A DNA stretch of 11,454 nucleotides from assembly GCA_000436695.1 (NCBI GenBank), contig HF992646.1, forward strand, positions 1 through 11,454, in the 5' to 3' direction. The translations under genes and the position numbers were made by a program. Under the pieces are notes generated by a model. That model saw only the letters and a program-made list of their open reading frames with translations. It searched no databases and was not told the DNA's origin. The stretch comes from Prevotella sp. CAG:1185 (GTDB taxonomy: Bacteria > Bacteroidota > Bacteroidia > Bacteroidales > Bacteroidaceae). This document shows positions 1 to 7,354 of this stretch, in pieces (position 1 is the first letter of the stretch; each line of letters begins with the position of its first letter).

Positions 1-2196
1 CATTGATGTCTTGCCTGTGCCGGGCGGACCGACGAGCAGATAATAGTCGGATGCCTGCATTGCGCCCAGCAGTATGTCGTCGTAGCTTGGGTTATAGCTC
101 TTTGTCAGCCTTACGCTCTCGTTTCTGCGAGGGGCACGCTGACCGAGAAGCAGACTGCGGCGGTCGTCGGGAGCGGTTACAAACTCAAGCAATGCGCGCG
201 CTCCGCTGCTGCCCGAAGCGTCTGTTCCGGCATGCTCTACGGCATATACCATTGCCTTATGCATGTCGTCGGGCATATCCTCGGGATGCTGAACCTGCAG
301 AACGTCGGGGTTCTGCTGTCCGTCTGTCAGCACCACTGTTATCTCGTCGGTGTGCAGCTCGTCGATGTTTCCCTTGTAAAGTATGGCGTTGCGCACATCG
401 GGAACACTGTCGGCACGATACTGATAGAGATAAATCATGTCGCCGCGGCGGAAGTTTGGCAAGAAGCCCTCGCCCTGTCCTGGCACGGAGAGCGTTATAC
501 GGTCGGGCACGGAACTGCCTTCGGCACACTCCTTTGCCTTTATCGTCAGGCCGGTGTAGATGTTGCCTGTCTCCAGCTTTTCTGCCAACGGCATGTTCCA
601 AAGGTCTGCCGAACAGCTTGTTACACCTTCCTGCGAGCCTACCTTGCCTAATAGCTGCTCACGATATACGAACGTCATCATGCGGCAAAAATACTCGCGC
701 TCAAGCGGCGGCATGGTTGCCAACGGCCCCGTTACGGCCTCTATCTGCGGCAGAAGGTAGCGATGAAAGAACGACGACGTGGTTTTTGTGGTGTTGAGCG
801 TGGCGGGCGTAAGTTCGGGCAGCACGCTGTCGAAGCCGTCGAGGGCTATGTCGAAGTCGGCAGCGACAATCTTGTTGCGCAGACTGATGGCCTCAGCAAA
901 GAGCTTGCGATAAAAGGCTACGGCAAGGAAGCCCTGTGCCGGGGGATATTTAGAATAGAGCAGACGGATGTCTGTCTTGTTGAAACCAAGATTGAAGTTG
1001 TATCTCAGCACGCCGTAATAAAGCAGCAGCTGAACATAATGAGGCTCAAGCTGCAGGCCCTTGCCGCCCGACTGTGTGGCGCGCTCTATGTTGAGGTTGC
1101 GCCCCGACTTCTGCTCAACAAGCAGGCGGAAGTCGGTGGTCATGAGGTCGACACGGCCCTGAAGGCCAAGACGCTCGCAGACAAACGACGGCTCGAGCAC
1201 AACTCTACTGCGGTCGTATTCGCCGAACATGCCCGTAACGGCGGCGTTGATATTGGATGCCTGCACTGCGGCGTTTGCCTTAAACACGGCAGGATTGAAG
1301 TCGGTGCAGGTTGAATATTCGAGGGCCTTCTCGCTGAAACTCGACTTCAGCGTAGACGCCATATTGTAGGTACCGCGACTATTGATAATATCGTCGAGCA
1401 CGCTGCCGGCAAGATTACCGAGAAGTATTGCCTGACTGTTGGCGCGCGGCTTCATGCGGTCGAGGGTGTATATCAGCGGATGATGTCCGTACTCCTTAAA
1501 GCATGCGGCTATAGAGCTTATGTCAATAAGATAATCAGGCTCAACGATAACGAGCGAAGGCACGATGATGTCGCATTTCACGTAGCCCTCGCTGCCGCTG
1601 TATGTGCATGAACCTTCGAGCTTGCAGTCGAGCAGGTTGAGCTGCATGCCCTCACGCAGCAGTCCGGAGAGATAAGTGAGGTCGTCTGCCGTATAGTCGG
1701 CAGCAAGCATGGCTCCGCCGAGCACCTCCTCGGCAGACACATAGATATATTTGTCGTCGAACCCTCTTACGATACATCTCACGTATTTTATGTCCTTGCC
1801 TTCTGCCTTGGTGTAAGGCTTGCGCTCGGCAGGCAGCACACGGAGCAACTCGCCCGGCACATCGGTGCCTGTAACGGCAGAGATGAAACGGCTGAGGGCG
1901 CGCATATCGTAGAAGAAATCTTCGCGCGAGAGCGGCTCACTGCTGTTGGTATGGCGACGCATGGCCTGAACTGCAATCCAGTCGGGCAGCGCCACATTAT
2001 GCCTCTTGCACAGATAGTCGACCTGCGAAAAGAGGTTACCGAAGGCCTGTCCTGTGTCGCGCAGTCCCTCATGGCAAGTCAGCACCAGCGTCTCATGCGC
2101 CATCTTGTTGACGCTCTTAGCATCGGCAGTATCATAAAGGCGTGTAAGTTCTAAAACGCGAGAAAAGAGTTCACTATTAACGTCTTTATAATTCAC
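1..2196 (-). CDS. Dna2-like RecB-family nuclease / superfamily 1 helicase, 3' end beyond the window
   Basis: One open frame runs from a GTG at 2196 to the left edge without a stop: 732 residues visible, C-terminus missing. A RecB/Cas4-type PD-(D/E)XK nuclease core is seen as GRVD (Asp350), then E361-Q362-K363 and the family's trailing QxxxY motif (Gln389, Tyr393). A region of roughly residues 490-700 with no recognised motif follows, probably the beta-barrel-like linker that Dna2 carries. The last visible residues are a Walker A loop, GPPGTGKT (723-730), opening the helicase. The order nuclease-linker-helicase is that of Dna2, so I infer an ATP-driven DNA nuclease-helicase in cytoplasmic repair or replication. 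I see no four-cysteine iron-sulfur cluster in the visible part. The start is uncertain: TGA lies two codons before the GTG, the GTG is inside a heptamer repeat, and the first ATG is Met32 (2103). The family call is firm; the exact substrate is not known. Confidence 0.85.
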   Translation of the reverse strand, partial: MNYKDVNSELFSRVLELTRLYDTADAKSVNKMAHETLVLTCHEGLRDTGQAFGNLFSQVDYLCKRHNVALPDWIAVQAMRRHTNSSEPLSREDFFYDMRALSRFISAVTGTDVPGELLRVLPAERKPYTKAEGKDIKYVRCIVRGFDDKYIYVSAEEVLGGAMLAADYTADDLTYLSGLLREGMQLNLLDCKLEGSCTYSGSEGYVKCDIIVPSLVIVEPDYLIDISSIAACFKEYGHHPLIYTLDRMKPRANSQAILLGNLAGSVLDDIINSRGTYNMASTLKSSFSEKALEYSTCTDFNPAVFKANAAVQASNINAAVTGMFGEYDRSRVVLEPSFVCERLGLQGRVDLMTTDFRLLVEQKSGRNLNIERATQSGGKGLQLEPHYVQLLLYYGVLRYNFNLGFNKTDIRLLYSKYPPAQGFLAVAFYRKLFAEAISLRNKIVAADFDIALDGFDSVLPELTPATLNTTKTTSSFFHRYLLPQIEAVTGPLATMPPLEREYFCRMMTFVYREQLLGKVGSQEGVTSCSADLWNMPLAEKLETGNIYTGLTIKAKECAEGSSVPDRITLSVPGQGEGFLPNFRRGDMIYLYQYRADSVPDVRNAILYKGNIDELHTDEITVVLTDGQQNPDVLQVQHPEDMPDDMHKAMVYAVEHAGTDASGSSGARALLEFVTAPDDRRSLLLGQRAPRRNESVRLTKSYNPSYDDILLGAMQASDYYLLVGPPGTGKTSM

Positions 2197-2390
2197 AATT
2201 CACGATTTTATAATTCACGTTTATAATTCATAATTAGCTAATGCCGAACTTTGTTTCACAATTTATAATTCATAATTGGGCCAATCCGAACTTCGTTTCA
2301 TAATTTAAACGAGACATCACCCTATATCGTATATTGTTATAGAATGACACCCGCCCAATTATGAATTATGAATTGTGAATTATGAATTAT
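2187..2390. repeat. Spacer of AT-rich heptamer repeats with a 17-bp inverted repeat
   Basis: This spacer between the hydrolase fusion and the Dna2-like gene is mostly variants of one heptamer. On the + strand, 2357-2390 is almost five head-to-tail copies of AATTATG, one with G for A. The same unit recurs in the opposite orientation (ATTCACA, ATTCATA) at about 2191-2235 and 2265-2277. Positions 2265-2281 and 2353-2369 form a perfect 17-bp inverted repeat around 71 nt. The array abuts the TGA of the hydrolase gene and contains the GTG of the downstream gene. I see no TAnnTTTG promoter element here for the minus strand. The two genes may therefore be co-transcribed, or the promoter is non-canonical. 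Similar AT-rich repeats are common in Bacteroidota spacers; a function is not apparent. Confidence 0.8.
2220..2302. repeat. 42-bp-period imperfect tandem duplication
   Basis: Two 41-nt copies lie at 2220-2260 and 2262-2302. Both begin with the same 16 nt, tttataattcataatt. They differ in the middle (agctaatgc against gggccaatc) and converge again on cgaactt-gtttca. Conserved ends with a diverged middle suggest an old duplication rather than recent slippage. Confidence 0.75.
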
Positions 2391-3397
2391 CATTGTCCTC
2401 CCAGCCTACTGAAAAACTCTATTATCTCTTCCCAAGTCTTGAAGGTGTCGCTTCCAAACTTGATGAGCGTGCCCATGAAGTCGGCTGCGCCATACTCTTC
2501 TGACGGGTCGATGAGGTAGTCGCCGTAGATAAGATCCTTGCGGTTGGTGAACACGAGGTGCTGCCATGCCGGAACGTTTACCACATCTTCAGCCCAGCGC
2601 ATCACTTCGGTTATGTATTCAGGATTGTAAGCAGGCGACGGAGCAACGATATACATGGCGTAATGCTCAAAGAGATAATGAAACGCCTTCATAGCGCTCG
2701 ACATCTGATTGCCGCGCGCGTCGCGCAGCGTGTCGATGCTGACGTATATTATAGGGCGCTCACGATGCTCGCGGCGGTCGTCAATCCACTGCACTACGGG
2801 CAGCACAGAGTGGAGCAATATCTTGTCGTTCATGCGATGCTCGCCGTGAAAGCTGATGGCGTTGCGGTAGTGCTGCGAGAACAAGTCGCGCGTATGCACC
2901 ACGGGGTCAGCGTCGCCAAAGAGTCCGTAAACCCTGTCGCGGCTCTCCTCCTCGGTTACGCCGGCAAAGCATTTGGCGGTAATCTCCTTATACTCCTCCA
3001 CGAGAGCCTTGGTTACGATAAACTCCTGCACGCCGTCCTGACGGGGATTAAGAAAGGTGTTCTTGCCCAGCATGCCGTGCTTAAGCATTGTGTCGCCCAT
3101 CTGAAAGGCAGGGTTTACCAATATGCGGTCGTATCCGTAGAGCATCTCGGCATACATTCCGCCCATGGATGTACCGATGATGAGGTCGGGATTCTCAGTG
3201 TTGCAGATGTTATGAAGAAGGTCCATGGCCTCGGCAGGATGCAAAGGCAGGTCGGGAGCCACTACGGTGACACCGGGCAGCATCTCGCGAATCTTGACGA
3301 CAGTGCCCGACTGTCCCGATGAACTGAAACCATGAACATAAAGGATTTTCTTCCCCTTCATTATCTCGGGGAACTGTATAGCATAGTTATTTTCCAT
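2390..3397 (-). CDS. YqiA-type alpha/beta hydrolase fused to a degenerate HAD 5'-nucleotidase-like domain
   Basis: 335 residues, complete. Residues 16-205 are a YqiA/UPF0227-type serine hydrolase: oxyanion-hole loop YVHGFSSSG (20-28), nucleophile elbow GTSMGG (Ser77), likely acid in GDAD (Asp164) and catalytic His in GEHRMND (His187). The triad looks intact, so esterase-type activity is plausible; the substrate is unknown. Residues 214-335 resemble the core of cytosolic 5'(3')-deoxyribonucleotidases of the HAD fold, with NRKDL (285-289) and GDYLID (292-297). In those enzymes motif I reads DxDG; here it is S220-I-D-T223, so the nucleophilic Asp is gone. The DD of motif IV is DP (297-298), and only about 25 residues separate motifs I and II, too few for the usual cap. 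I infer a catalytically dead, capless HAD domain used for binding or structure. There is no signal peptide, so the protein is cytoplasmic. A -7 box lies 40 nt upstream of the ATG. Confidence 0.85.
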   Translation of the reverse strand: MENNYAIQFPEIMKGKKILYVHGFSSSGQSGTVVKIREMLPGVTVVAPDLPLHPAEAMDLLHNICNTENPDLIIGTSMGGMYAEMLYGYDRILVNPAFQMGDTMLKHGMLGKNTFLNPRQDGVQEFIVTKALVEEYKEITAKCFAGVTEEESRDRVYGLFGDADPVVHTRDLFSQHYRNAISFHGEHRMNDKILLHSVLPVVQWIDDRREHRERPIIYVSIDTLRDARGNQMSSAMKAFHYLFEHYAMYIVAPSPAYNPEYITEVMRWAEDVVNVPAWQHLVFTNRKDLIYGDYLIDPSEEYGAADFMGTLIKFGSDTFKTWEEIIEFFSRLGGQ

Positions 3398-3436
3398 TGT
3401 TTTTACAAGCTATAAACGTGTTACTCTGACGGGATG

Positions 3437-3444
3437 CAAAGTTA
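3437..3444 (-). promoter_or_regulatory. Bacteroidota -7 promoter box for the hydrolase fusion
   Basis: On the minus strand this reads TAACTTTG, a perfect TAnnTTTG match. It would give a leader of about 30-35 nt before the ATG at 3397. I see no convincing TTTG at the -33 position. It lies past the terminator of the preceding operon, as expected for an independent transcription unit. Confidence 0.6.
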
Positions 3445-3513
3445 ATGAAAATATTTCTCACGGAGAAAGGCGCGACAGGGATAAAGGTTTAAAAAATCGG
3501 AATGCCGGCGGAC

Positions 3514-3604
3514 GAAATGCGAAATGCCGTCTTTTGCATTGCGAAAGGCGGCATTTCAGGCTGCAAAAGACGGCCTTTTAGAGGCTAAAACATGGCCTTT
3601 TGCA
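3514..3604. repeat. REP-like double hairpin element
   Basis: Hairpin 1 (3521-3557) pairs GAAATGCCG (3521-3529) with CGGCATTTC (3549-3557), continues through a T-G pair and CTTTTGC/GCGAAAG (one wobble), and closes on a 3-nt ATT loop: 17 pairs in all. Hairpin 2 (3562-3604) pairs TGCAAAA with TTTTGCA, then GGCC (3572-3575) with GGCC (3594-3597), then TTTTAG with CTAAAA around an AGG loop. The element can also fold another way: GCCGTCTTTTGCA (3526-3538) is the exact complement of TGCAAAAGACGGC (3562-3574). A direct repeat GAAATGC GAAATGC starts the unit at 3514. It lies between the operon terminator and the next promoter and looks like an intergenic repetitive element. The flanking stretch 3605-3711 shows no gene or clear structure. 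Confidence 0.65.
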
Positions 3605-3711
3605 ACGCATTGAATATCAATAGGTTACAAAGGCGGATAAAAGGCAGGTGAAAACGGGGTTGAAAATGCGTCTTGACCATTCTTTACACATCTTCATAAT
3701 GACCTACCGAC

Positions 3712-3755
3712 AAAAATAAAAGGCACGCCTGGCGTGATGTGCCGGGCATGCCTTT
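3712..3755 (-). terminator. Rho-independent terminator of the corrinoid-uptake operon
   Basis: Read on the minus strand, AAAGGCATGCC (3755-3745) pairs with GGCGTGCCTTT (3729-3719), an 11-bp stem with one G-U pair. An inner GGC/GCC pair lies in the loop, and the downstream arm runs into TATTTTTG (3719-3712). It sits about 40 nt past the stop of the last operon gene. A second, shorter hairpin (TGCGCC/GGCGCA, 3765-3770 and 3777-3782) lies between the stop and this terminator. Confidence 0.8.
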
Positions 3756-3796
3756 GATGTGTGATGCGCCATGAGGGGCGCACGGTGATGCATGAT

Positions 3797-6049
3797 TTAG
3801 CGCACGATAACCTTCTTGATTGTGCCGTCGCTCATGCGTATAATGTTGATGCCGCGCTGCGGAGCGTTGAGCATCTTGCCGTCGAGCGTGTAGCGGCCAA
3901 CTTCCTCAGCCTTGGCGCCTTCAACGGCATCAATGTCTGTAGCCTCGCTGATTTCTACGCTTACAACGGTCTCAGCTAGTTTGCCGTTAGAGTTAATCTG
4001 GATGGTTATGTCTGCCTTGCCTGCCTTGAGCGGAGTTATAACGAGGTCGCCGTCAGCCATTTCAGCCTTCAGCACCTTCTCGTCGCTCACCTTCTTGACG
4101 GTCTTCACGATGGCAGCGTCCATGTTGTCGGCGTCGGTAGCCACGTCTTTCAGCGAAACGGTGGTGCTGTCCTCGGTTGTAATACTTACAGGACTGATGT
4201 CGGCAACGACAGGAGCCTCGTTGTCGGGGAATACCGGAAGCGACGGGAACCAGTAGTTGCTTATCATTGAATACTCGGCTGTCTGCTTGCCCTCGTTATT
4301 GTATTTGCGCACAACATAGGTCGGGTCGCCGTAGCCTTTGTAAAGACTTACTATGGCTTCGTCGGTAACAGGGTTTACGCGGAACGAGCATCCGTAGATC
4401 TGCCAGCCGTCGGGGTCGTTGTTATAGTCGATAAACGTACTGAAGGTGTTGCTGTCGATGTCGTATTTGTAGATAGTCTTTCCGCTGAACCAGCTGCTGT
4501 TGCCGCCGTTCCAGTAGAGCACGTTGTTCTGCTTGCTTGCGCAGAAGCAGTCGGGTGTCCATGCATACCATGAGTTTGCCGGACCGAAGATGCCTTCGGG
4601 GCACTCTATGATGGTCTGCTCGAGCGTTGCAGGATTGAGCTTTACGATGCGTGTGTCGGCCTGACCCGAACCTGACGATGCTGCCAAGCTGAGCCACAGG
4701 TTGCCGTCTTTTGACAGCACAACAGAGCCGAAGCCCCATCCCTCGGGAGCCTCAACGGTCTTTTCAACCTCATCGGTTGCGGGGTTGATAATGAGCAGTC
4801 CGTTCTTCTGATGAACGGCAAACACGCGGTCGTTAACGCGCACCATGTTGCCAATCTGTCCTCCATAGAGTTGCTGATACGGGTCGTCGCTGTCGTTGCC
4901 GGCTCCGCTCACGCTGCCCGTAATTTTCAGACTGTCGAGGTCTAACACATATATGCCGTTGCTCGAACCTACGTATGCCTTGTGCTCGTCTACTCCGAGG
5001 AATCCGCGGCCGTCGGCAATGCTTGAACCTTTATCGTCAACGGCGATGTTCTCAATCTGCTTCAGCACCTTCATTGTCTTGGCGTCGCAGATAGTTATGC
5101 GGCCGCCCGTTATGCTTGCGCCCGGATCTTTGGGCTGCTTGGCCATTACGAAGAACTTGTCGCCATAAATGGCTCCATACTGGGCTGTGGCTCCTATCTC
5201 AACACCCGGATTTTCTTTCTGTATTACGCGGTAAATCCATTCACCGTCGTCGGTGAGGAAGTTAAGGGTTGAATTCTGATGTCCGTACCAGTCTTCGTTC
5301 ACGATGAACGTACCCTTAGAATAGTCGACCTGCACAGGCTCTGAGGTCAATGCGGGCAGATAATACAGCTCGCCCTCCATGTTGCCCATGTTCATGTTGC
5401 TCATGTCTCTCACGGCCGACCATCCGTCAACGCATCCGTCGACGAGCTTGCGGCCCGACGCGCCCACGCCTGAATAGCCGAACATCTCGCCCGTCTTGTC
5501 GCATACCCAATAAGACAGATAGCCGTTGTACCAGCCCGAGAACCAAAGGTCGTCCTCATCAGCCGACGCATAGTTGTCAAAGTCGTAGCTGGTTGTGCGC
5601 AGCGTTCCGTCTTCTTCAGGCTCCACGGCCTTGCCGTCCTTGGTTATGCTGAATCCGTCGCCGTCAAAGTCGTAGCCCACTCCGCCGATGGCAGCTCCGT
5701 AGGGAGTGTCGCCATAAACAATAATAATGAAGTTAGGATCGTTCTTTGCCACGTTGCAGAGCATAGCGGCACCCGTGCCGTCGGCATCGTCAGTCCAGCG
5801 GTAGCCCCACACATAGAGGCGTTCCTCGCGACTGTCATTCCATTTTACAACGAGCGCTGCCTGCTTGTCGCCCTCGCCTATCCAGCGCGTAATCTTAGAG
5901 AAGTCGACATCGCACGTGTTGTCGGTGGGCGACATCATGATGGTTCCGTTCTTGATGTTGCGCGGAACTCCCTGCACCTTTATCGTCTGGGCAAAGGCAA
6001 ACACGCCCGACAGCAGTGCAAACAACAATAAGTAGATTTTTTTCTTCAT
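3797..6049 (-). CDS. Secreted DUF5074-like beta-propeller protein with T9SS sorting tail, last gene of the B12 operon
   Basis: 750 residues. MKKK plus a hydrophobic run ending AFA-Q21 is a type I signal peptide, not a lipobox. Residues about 60-235 form a separate domain with VWGYRW (80-85), a calcium-loop-like DFDGDG (127-132) and GASGRKLVDGCVDGW (196-210). I cannot name this domain. Residues about 245-605 carry repeated strands typical of a YncE/DUF5074 propeller such as BtuG (for example GIYVLDLDSLKITGSV at 365-380 and GLLIINPATDEVEKTV at 417-432). Residues 611-702 look like an Ig/cadherin-like module. The end (about 717-750: GRYTLDGK, then GINIIRMSDGTIKKVIVR) matches the Prevotella form of the T9SS type A sorting domain, so I infer export by T9SS and surface anchoring or release. 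The gene starts 46 nt after its upstream neighbour and ends before a strong terminator, so it is very likely under the cobalamin riboswitch. Corrinoid binding is inferred from context and fold, not shown. Confidence 0.85.
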   Translation of the reverse strand: MKKKIYLLLFALLSGVFAFAQTIKVQGVPRNIKNGTIMMSPTDNTCDVDFSKITRWIGEGDKQAALVVKWNDSREERLYVWGYRWTDDADGTGAAMLCNVAKNDPNFIIIVYGDTPYGAAIGGVGYDFDGDGFSITKDGKAVEPEEDGTLRTTSYDFDNYASADEDDLWFSGWYNGYLSYWVCDKTGEMFGYSGVGASGRKLVDGCVDGWSAVRDMSNMNMGNMEGELYYLPALTSEPVQVDYSKGTFIVNEDWYGHQNSTLNFLTDDGEWIYRVIQKENPGVEIGATAQYGAIYGDKFFVMAKQPKDPGASITGGRITICDAKTMKVLKQIENIAVDDKGSSIADGRGFLGVDEHKAYVGSSNGIYVLDLDSLKITGSVSGAGNDSDDPYQQLYGGQIGNMVRVNDRVFAVHQKNGLLIINPATDEVEKTVEAPEGWGFGSVVLSKDGNLWLSLAASSGSGQADTRIVKLNPATLEQTIIECPEGIFGPANSWYAWTPDCFCASKQNNVLYWNGGNSSWFSGKTIYKYDIDSNTFSTFIDYNNDPDGWQIYGCSFRVNPVTDEAIVSLYKGYGDPTYVVRKYNNEGKQTAEYSMISNYWFPSLPVFPDNEAPVVADISPVSITTEDSTTVSLKDVATDADNMDAAIVKTVKKVSDEKVLKAEMADGDLVITPLKAGKADITIQINSNGKLAETVVSVEISEATDIDAVEGAKAEEVGRYTLDGKMLNAPQRGINIIRMSDGTIKKVIVR

Positions 6050-6095
6050 AGTAAAACTAACTTTTTTGAATTAAACATATTTGTTATCACTCGGT

Positions 6096-7346
6096 TTATT
6101 CCTTTCTTCTTGCGGCATTAATGGCTGATTCGCCCTGCTGGGCGGTCTGTATATGAAGGTCTTGCGCACGCGAAATCTCGGTTGAGGTCTCGCCTATCCA
6201 TCCGCAATACTGGTTTACGCCGGTGTAGACGCGTATGAAGTCGGCGCCCGGCAGACTGACTTTGTTTCCATGACTGTCCACAGCCCAGCCTATGTCAAAA
6301 CTGTTAAGGCCGATAGAGTCGTTGGGATGGTTGTCGGCATAGCCCCACGGATATGAGTAGAGCACGTAATAGGAGCCGAATCCGCTCTCGTCCTTGCCGT
6401 TGTCGGGCAGTCGGGTTCCGCTGAACGTAAGCTCGTCGGCACCGGTCCATTCGGGATAATAACTCTGCGTGTGATACATATTTTTATACACGTGTCCGCT
6501 GTTTCCGCGGTTGTCTTTCCATGGTATGTAGAGCGTGTCGGTGAGCGTTCCCGATATGTCGGGCACGGGACTGTGGTCAACCGGACGGCTGTAGGTTATG
6601 GCATAGTTCTTTATCGTGGCACTGTTGTTATATTCGCTGCCGGCAAGCTCATACCATTCATCGTCGTCAGGGCGTCCGTTCATGTTGCGGTCGAACGCCA
6701 CCATAACTATGCCCGGCTCACAGTTGCCGCCCCGCTGCTCGGCATATCCGGGAATGTCGGAATAGAACGAGTTGCCTTTTATGTAGAAGTCTTTCTCGCC
6801 CGGCACGTTCACCACGGTGTGGTCGAAGGCAAACGTAACGTAGCCTCCATAGGCGCCGAGGGTTATCATCACGTCGTTCACGAGGTCGTCCTCGGCCTTC
6901 TGCCTCATTGTCTCGGCGTTGTCGCCAGGCTCATAGATGGGCATCGTGTTGACAAACTGGCCCGGAGCAGGACAATATTCATACACGCTTGCCGTATAGG
7001 GACTATACTCCACTTCCTCGTGAAGCACCGTTACGGGAAACGTGTGCTTATATCCTTGGTCGCCATCGTCAAGCTCGAAGGTAATAACATACTCGCCTTC
7101 GTGCTGCGCGAGGAAGATATACTCGCGGTCGGTAGAAAGGAGCGAGTCGGCGCCTGATGCCGTCCTGACGGTCCAGCGGTAAGAATTGCCGGTATAGGCA
7201 GGGGCAAGCCTGAGTTTCTTCATGCGCTCGATGTAGTAATAGTCGTTAAGACCCGAACTCACGTTGTCGATGTCACGCTCGCACGAACACAGCCACACTG
7301 ACACTGCCAAGGCGCAAAATGCAATTATGTATGTTCTTGTTTTCAT
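6096..7346 (-). CDS. PKD-like cell-surface lipoprotein of the B12 uptake operon
   Basis: 416 residues from the ATG at 7346. That start gives MKTRTYIIAF followed by a hydrophobic stretch and the lipobox L19-C20-S21-C22; the longer frame from 7409 would overlap the upstream gene and bury the signal. Cys22 is followed by E-R-D-I-D, acidic residues in keeping with Bacteroidota surface-lipoprotein export. Residues about 47-110 look like a PKD/Ig-like module (YRWTV, EGEYVITF). The main domain (about 118-398) has conserved-looking blocks: AFDHTVVNVPGEKDFYIKGN (173-192), a possible calcium loop DRNMNGRPDDDEWYELAGSEY (219-239), and DIGWAVD (351-357) with YTGVNQYCGWIGE (374-386). I recognise it as a type of surface protein that sits beside BtuB/BtuG in Bacteroidetes B12 loci. 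A corrinoid-binding role (BtuH-like) is possible but unproven from sequence. The ATG lies 8 nt past the stop of the btuG-like gene. Confidence 0.8.
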   Translation of the reverse strand: MKTRTYIIAFCALAVSVWLCSCERDIDNVSSGLNDYYYIERMKKLRLAPAYTGNSYRWTVRTASGADSLLSTDREYIFLAQHEGEYVITFELDDGDQGYKHTFPVTVLHEEVEYSPYTASVYEYCPAPGQFVNTMPIYEPGDNAETMRQKAEDDLVNDVMITLGAYGGYVTFAFDHTVVNVPGEKDFYIKGNSFYSDIPGYAEQRGGNCEPGIVMVAFDRNMNGRPDDDEWYELAGSEYNNSATIKNYAITYSRPVDHSPVPDISGTLTDTLYIPWKDNRGNSGHVYKNMYHTQSYYPEWTGADELTFSGTRLPDNGKDESGFGSYYVLYSYPWGYADNHPNDSIGLNSFDIGWAVDSHGNKVSLPGADFIRVYTGVNQYCGWIGETSTEISRAQDLHIQTAQQGESAINAARRKE

Positions 7347-7354
7347 CAGTATTC

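Noticed and set aside
100..125. Suspected frameshift in the Dna2-like gene near GAGAGCGTAAGG
   Set aside because: Reading the codons through shows SVRLTKSYNPSYDD in frame to the Walker A motif; the apparent TAA is out of frame.
763..1314. Plus-strand 183-residue frame
   Set aside because: It is antisense to the nuclease core of the Dna2-like gene, whose catalytic motifs fix the true frame.
2357..2390. Possible CRISPR array
   Set aside because: The units are 7 nt with no spacers, so this is a simple tandem repeat.
2558..3322. Plus-strand 254-residue frame
   Set aside because: It lies wholly antisense to the well-supported hydrolase fusion, and its translation shows only composition mirrored from that gene.
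6471..7157. Plus-strand 228-residue frame antisense to the PKD-like lipoprotein
   Set aside because: The opposite strand carries a signal peptide, lipobox and conserved blocks; this frame has none.
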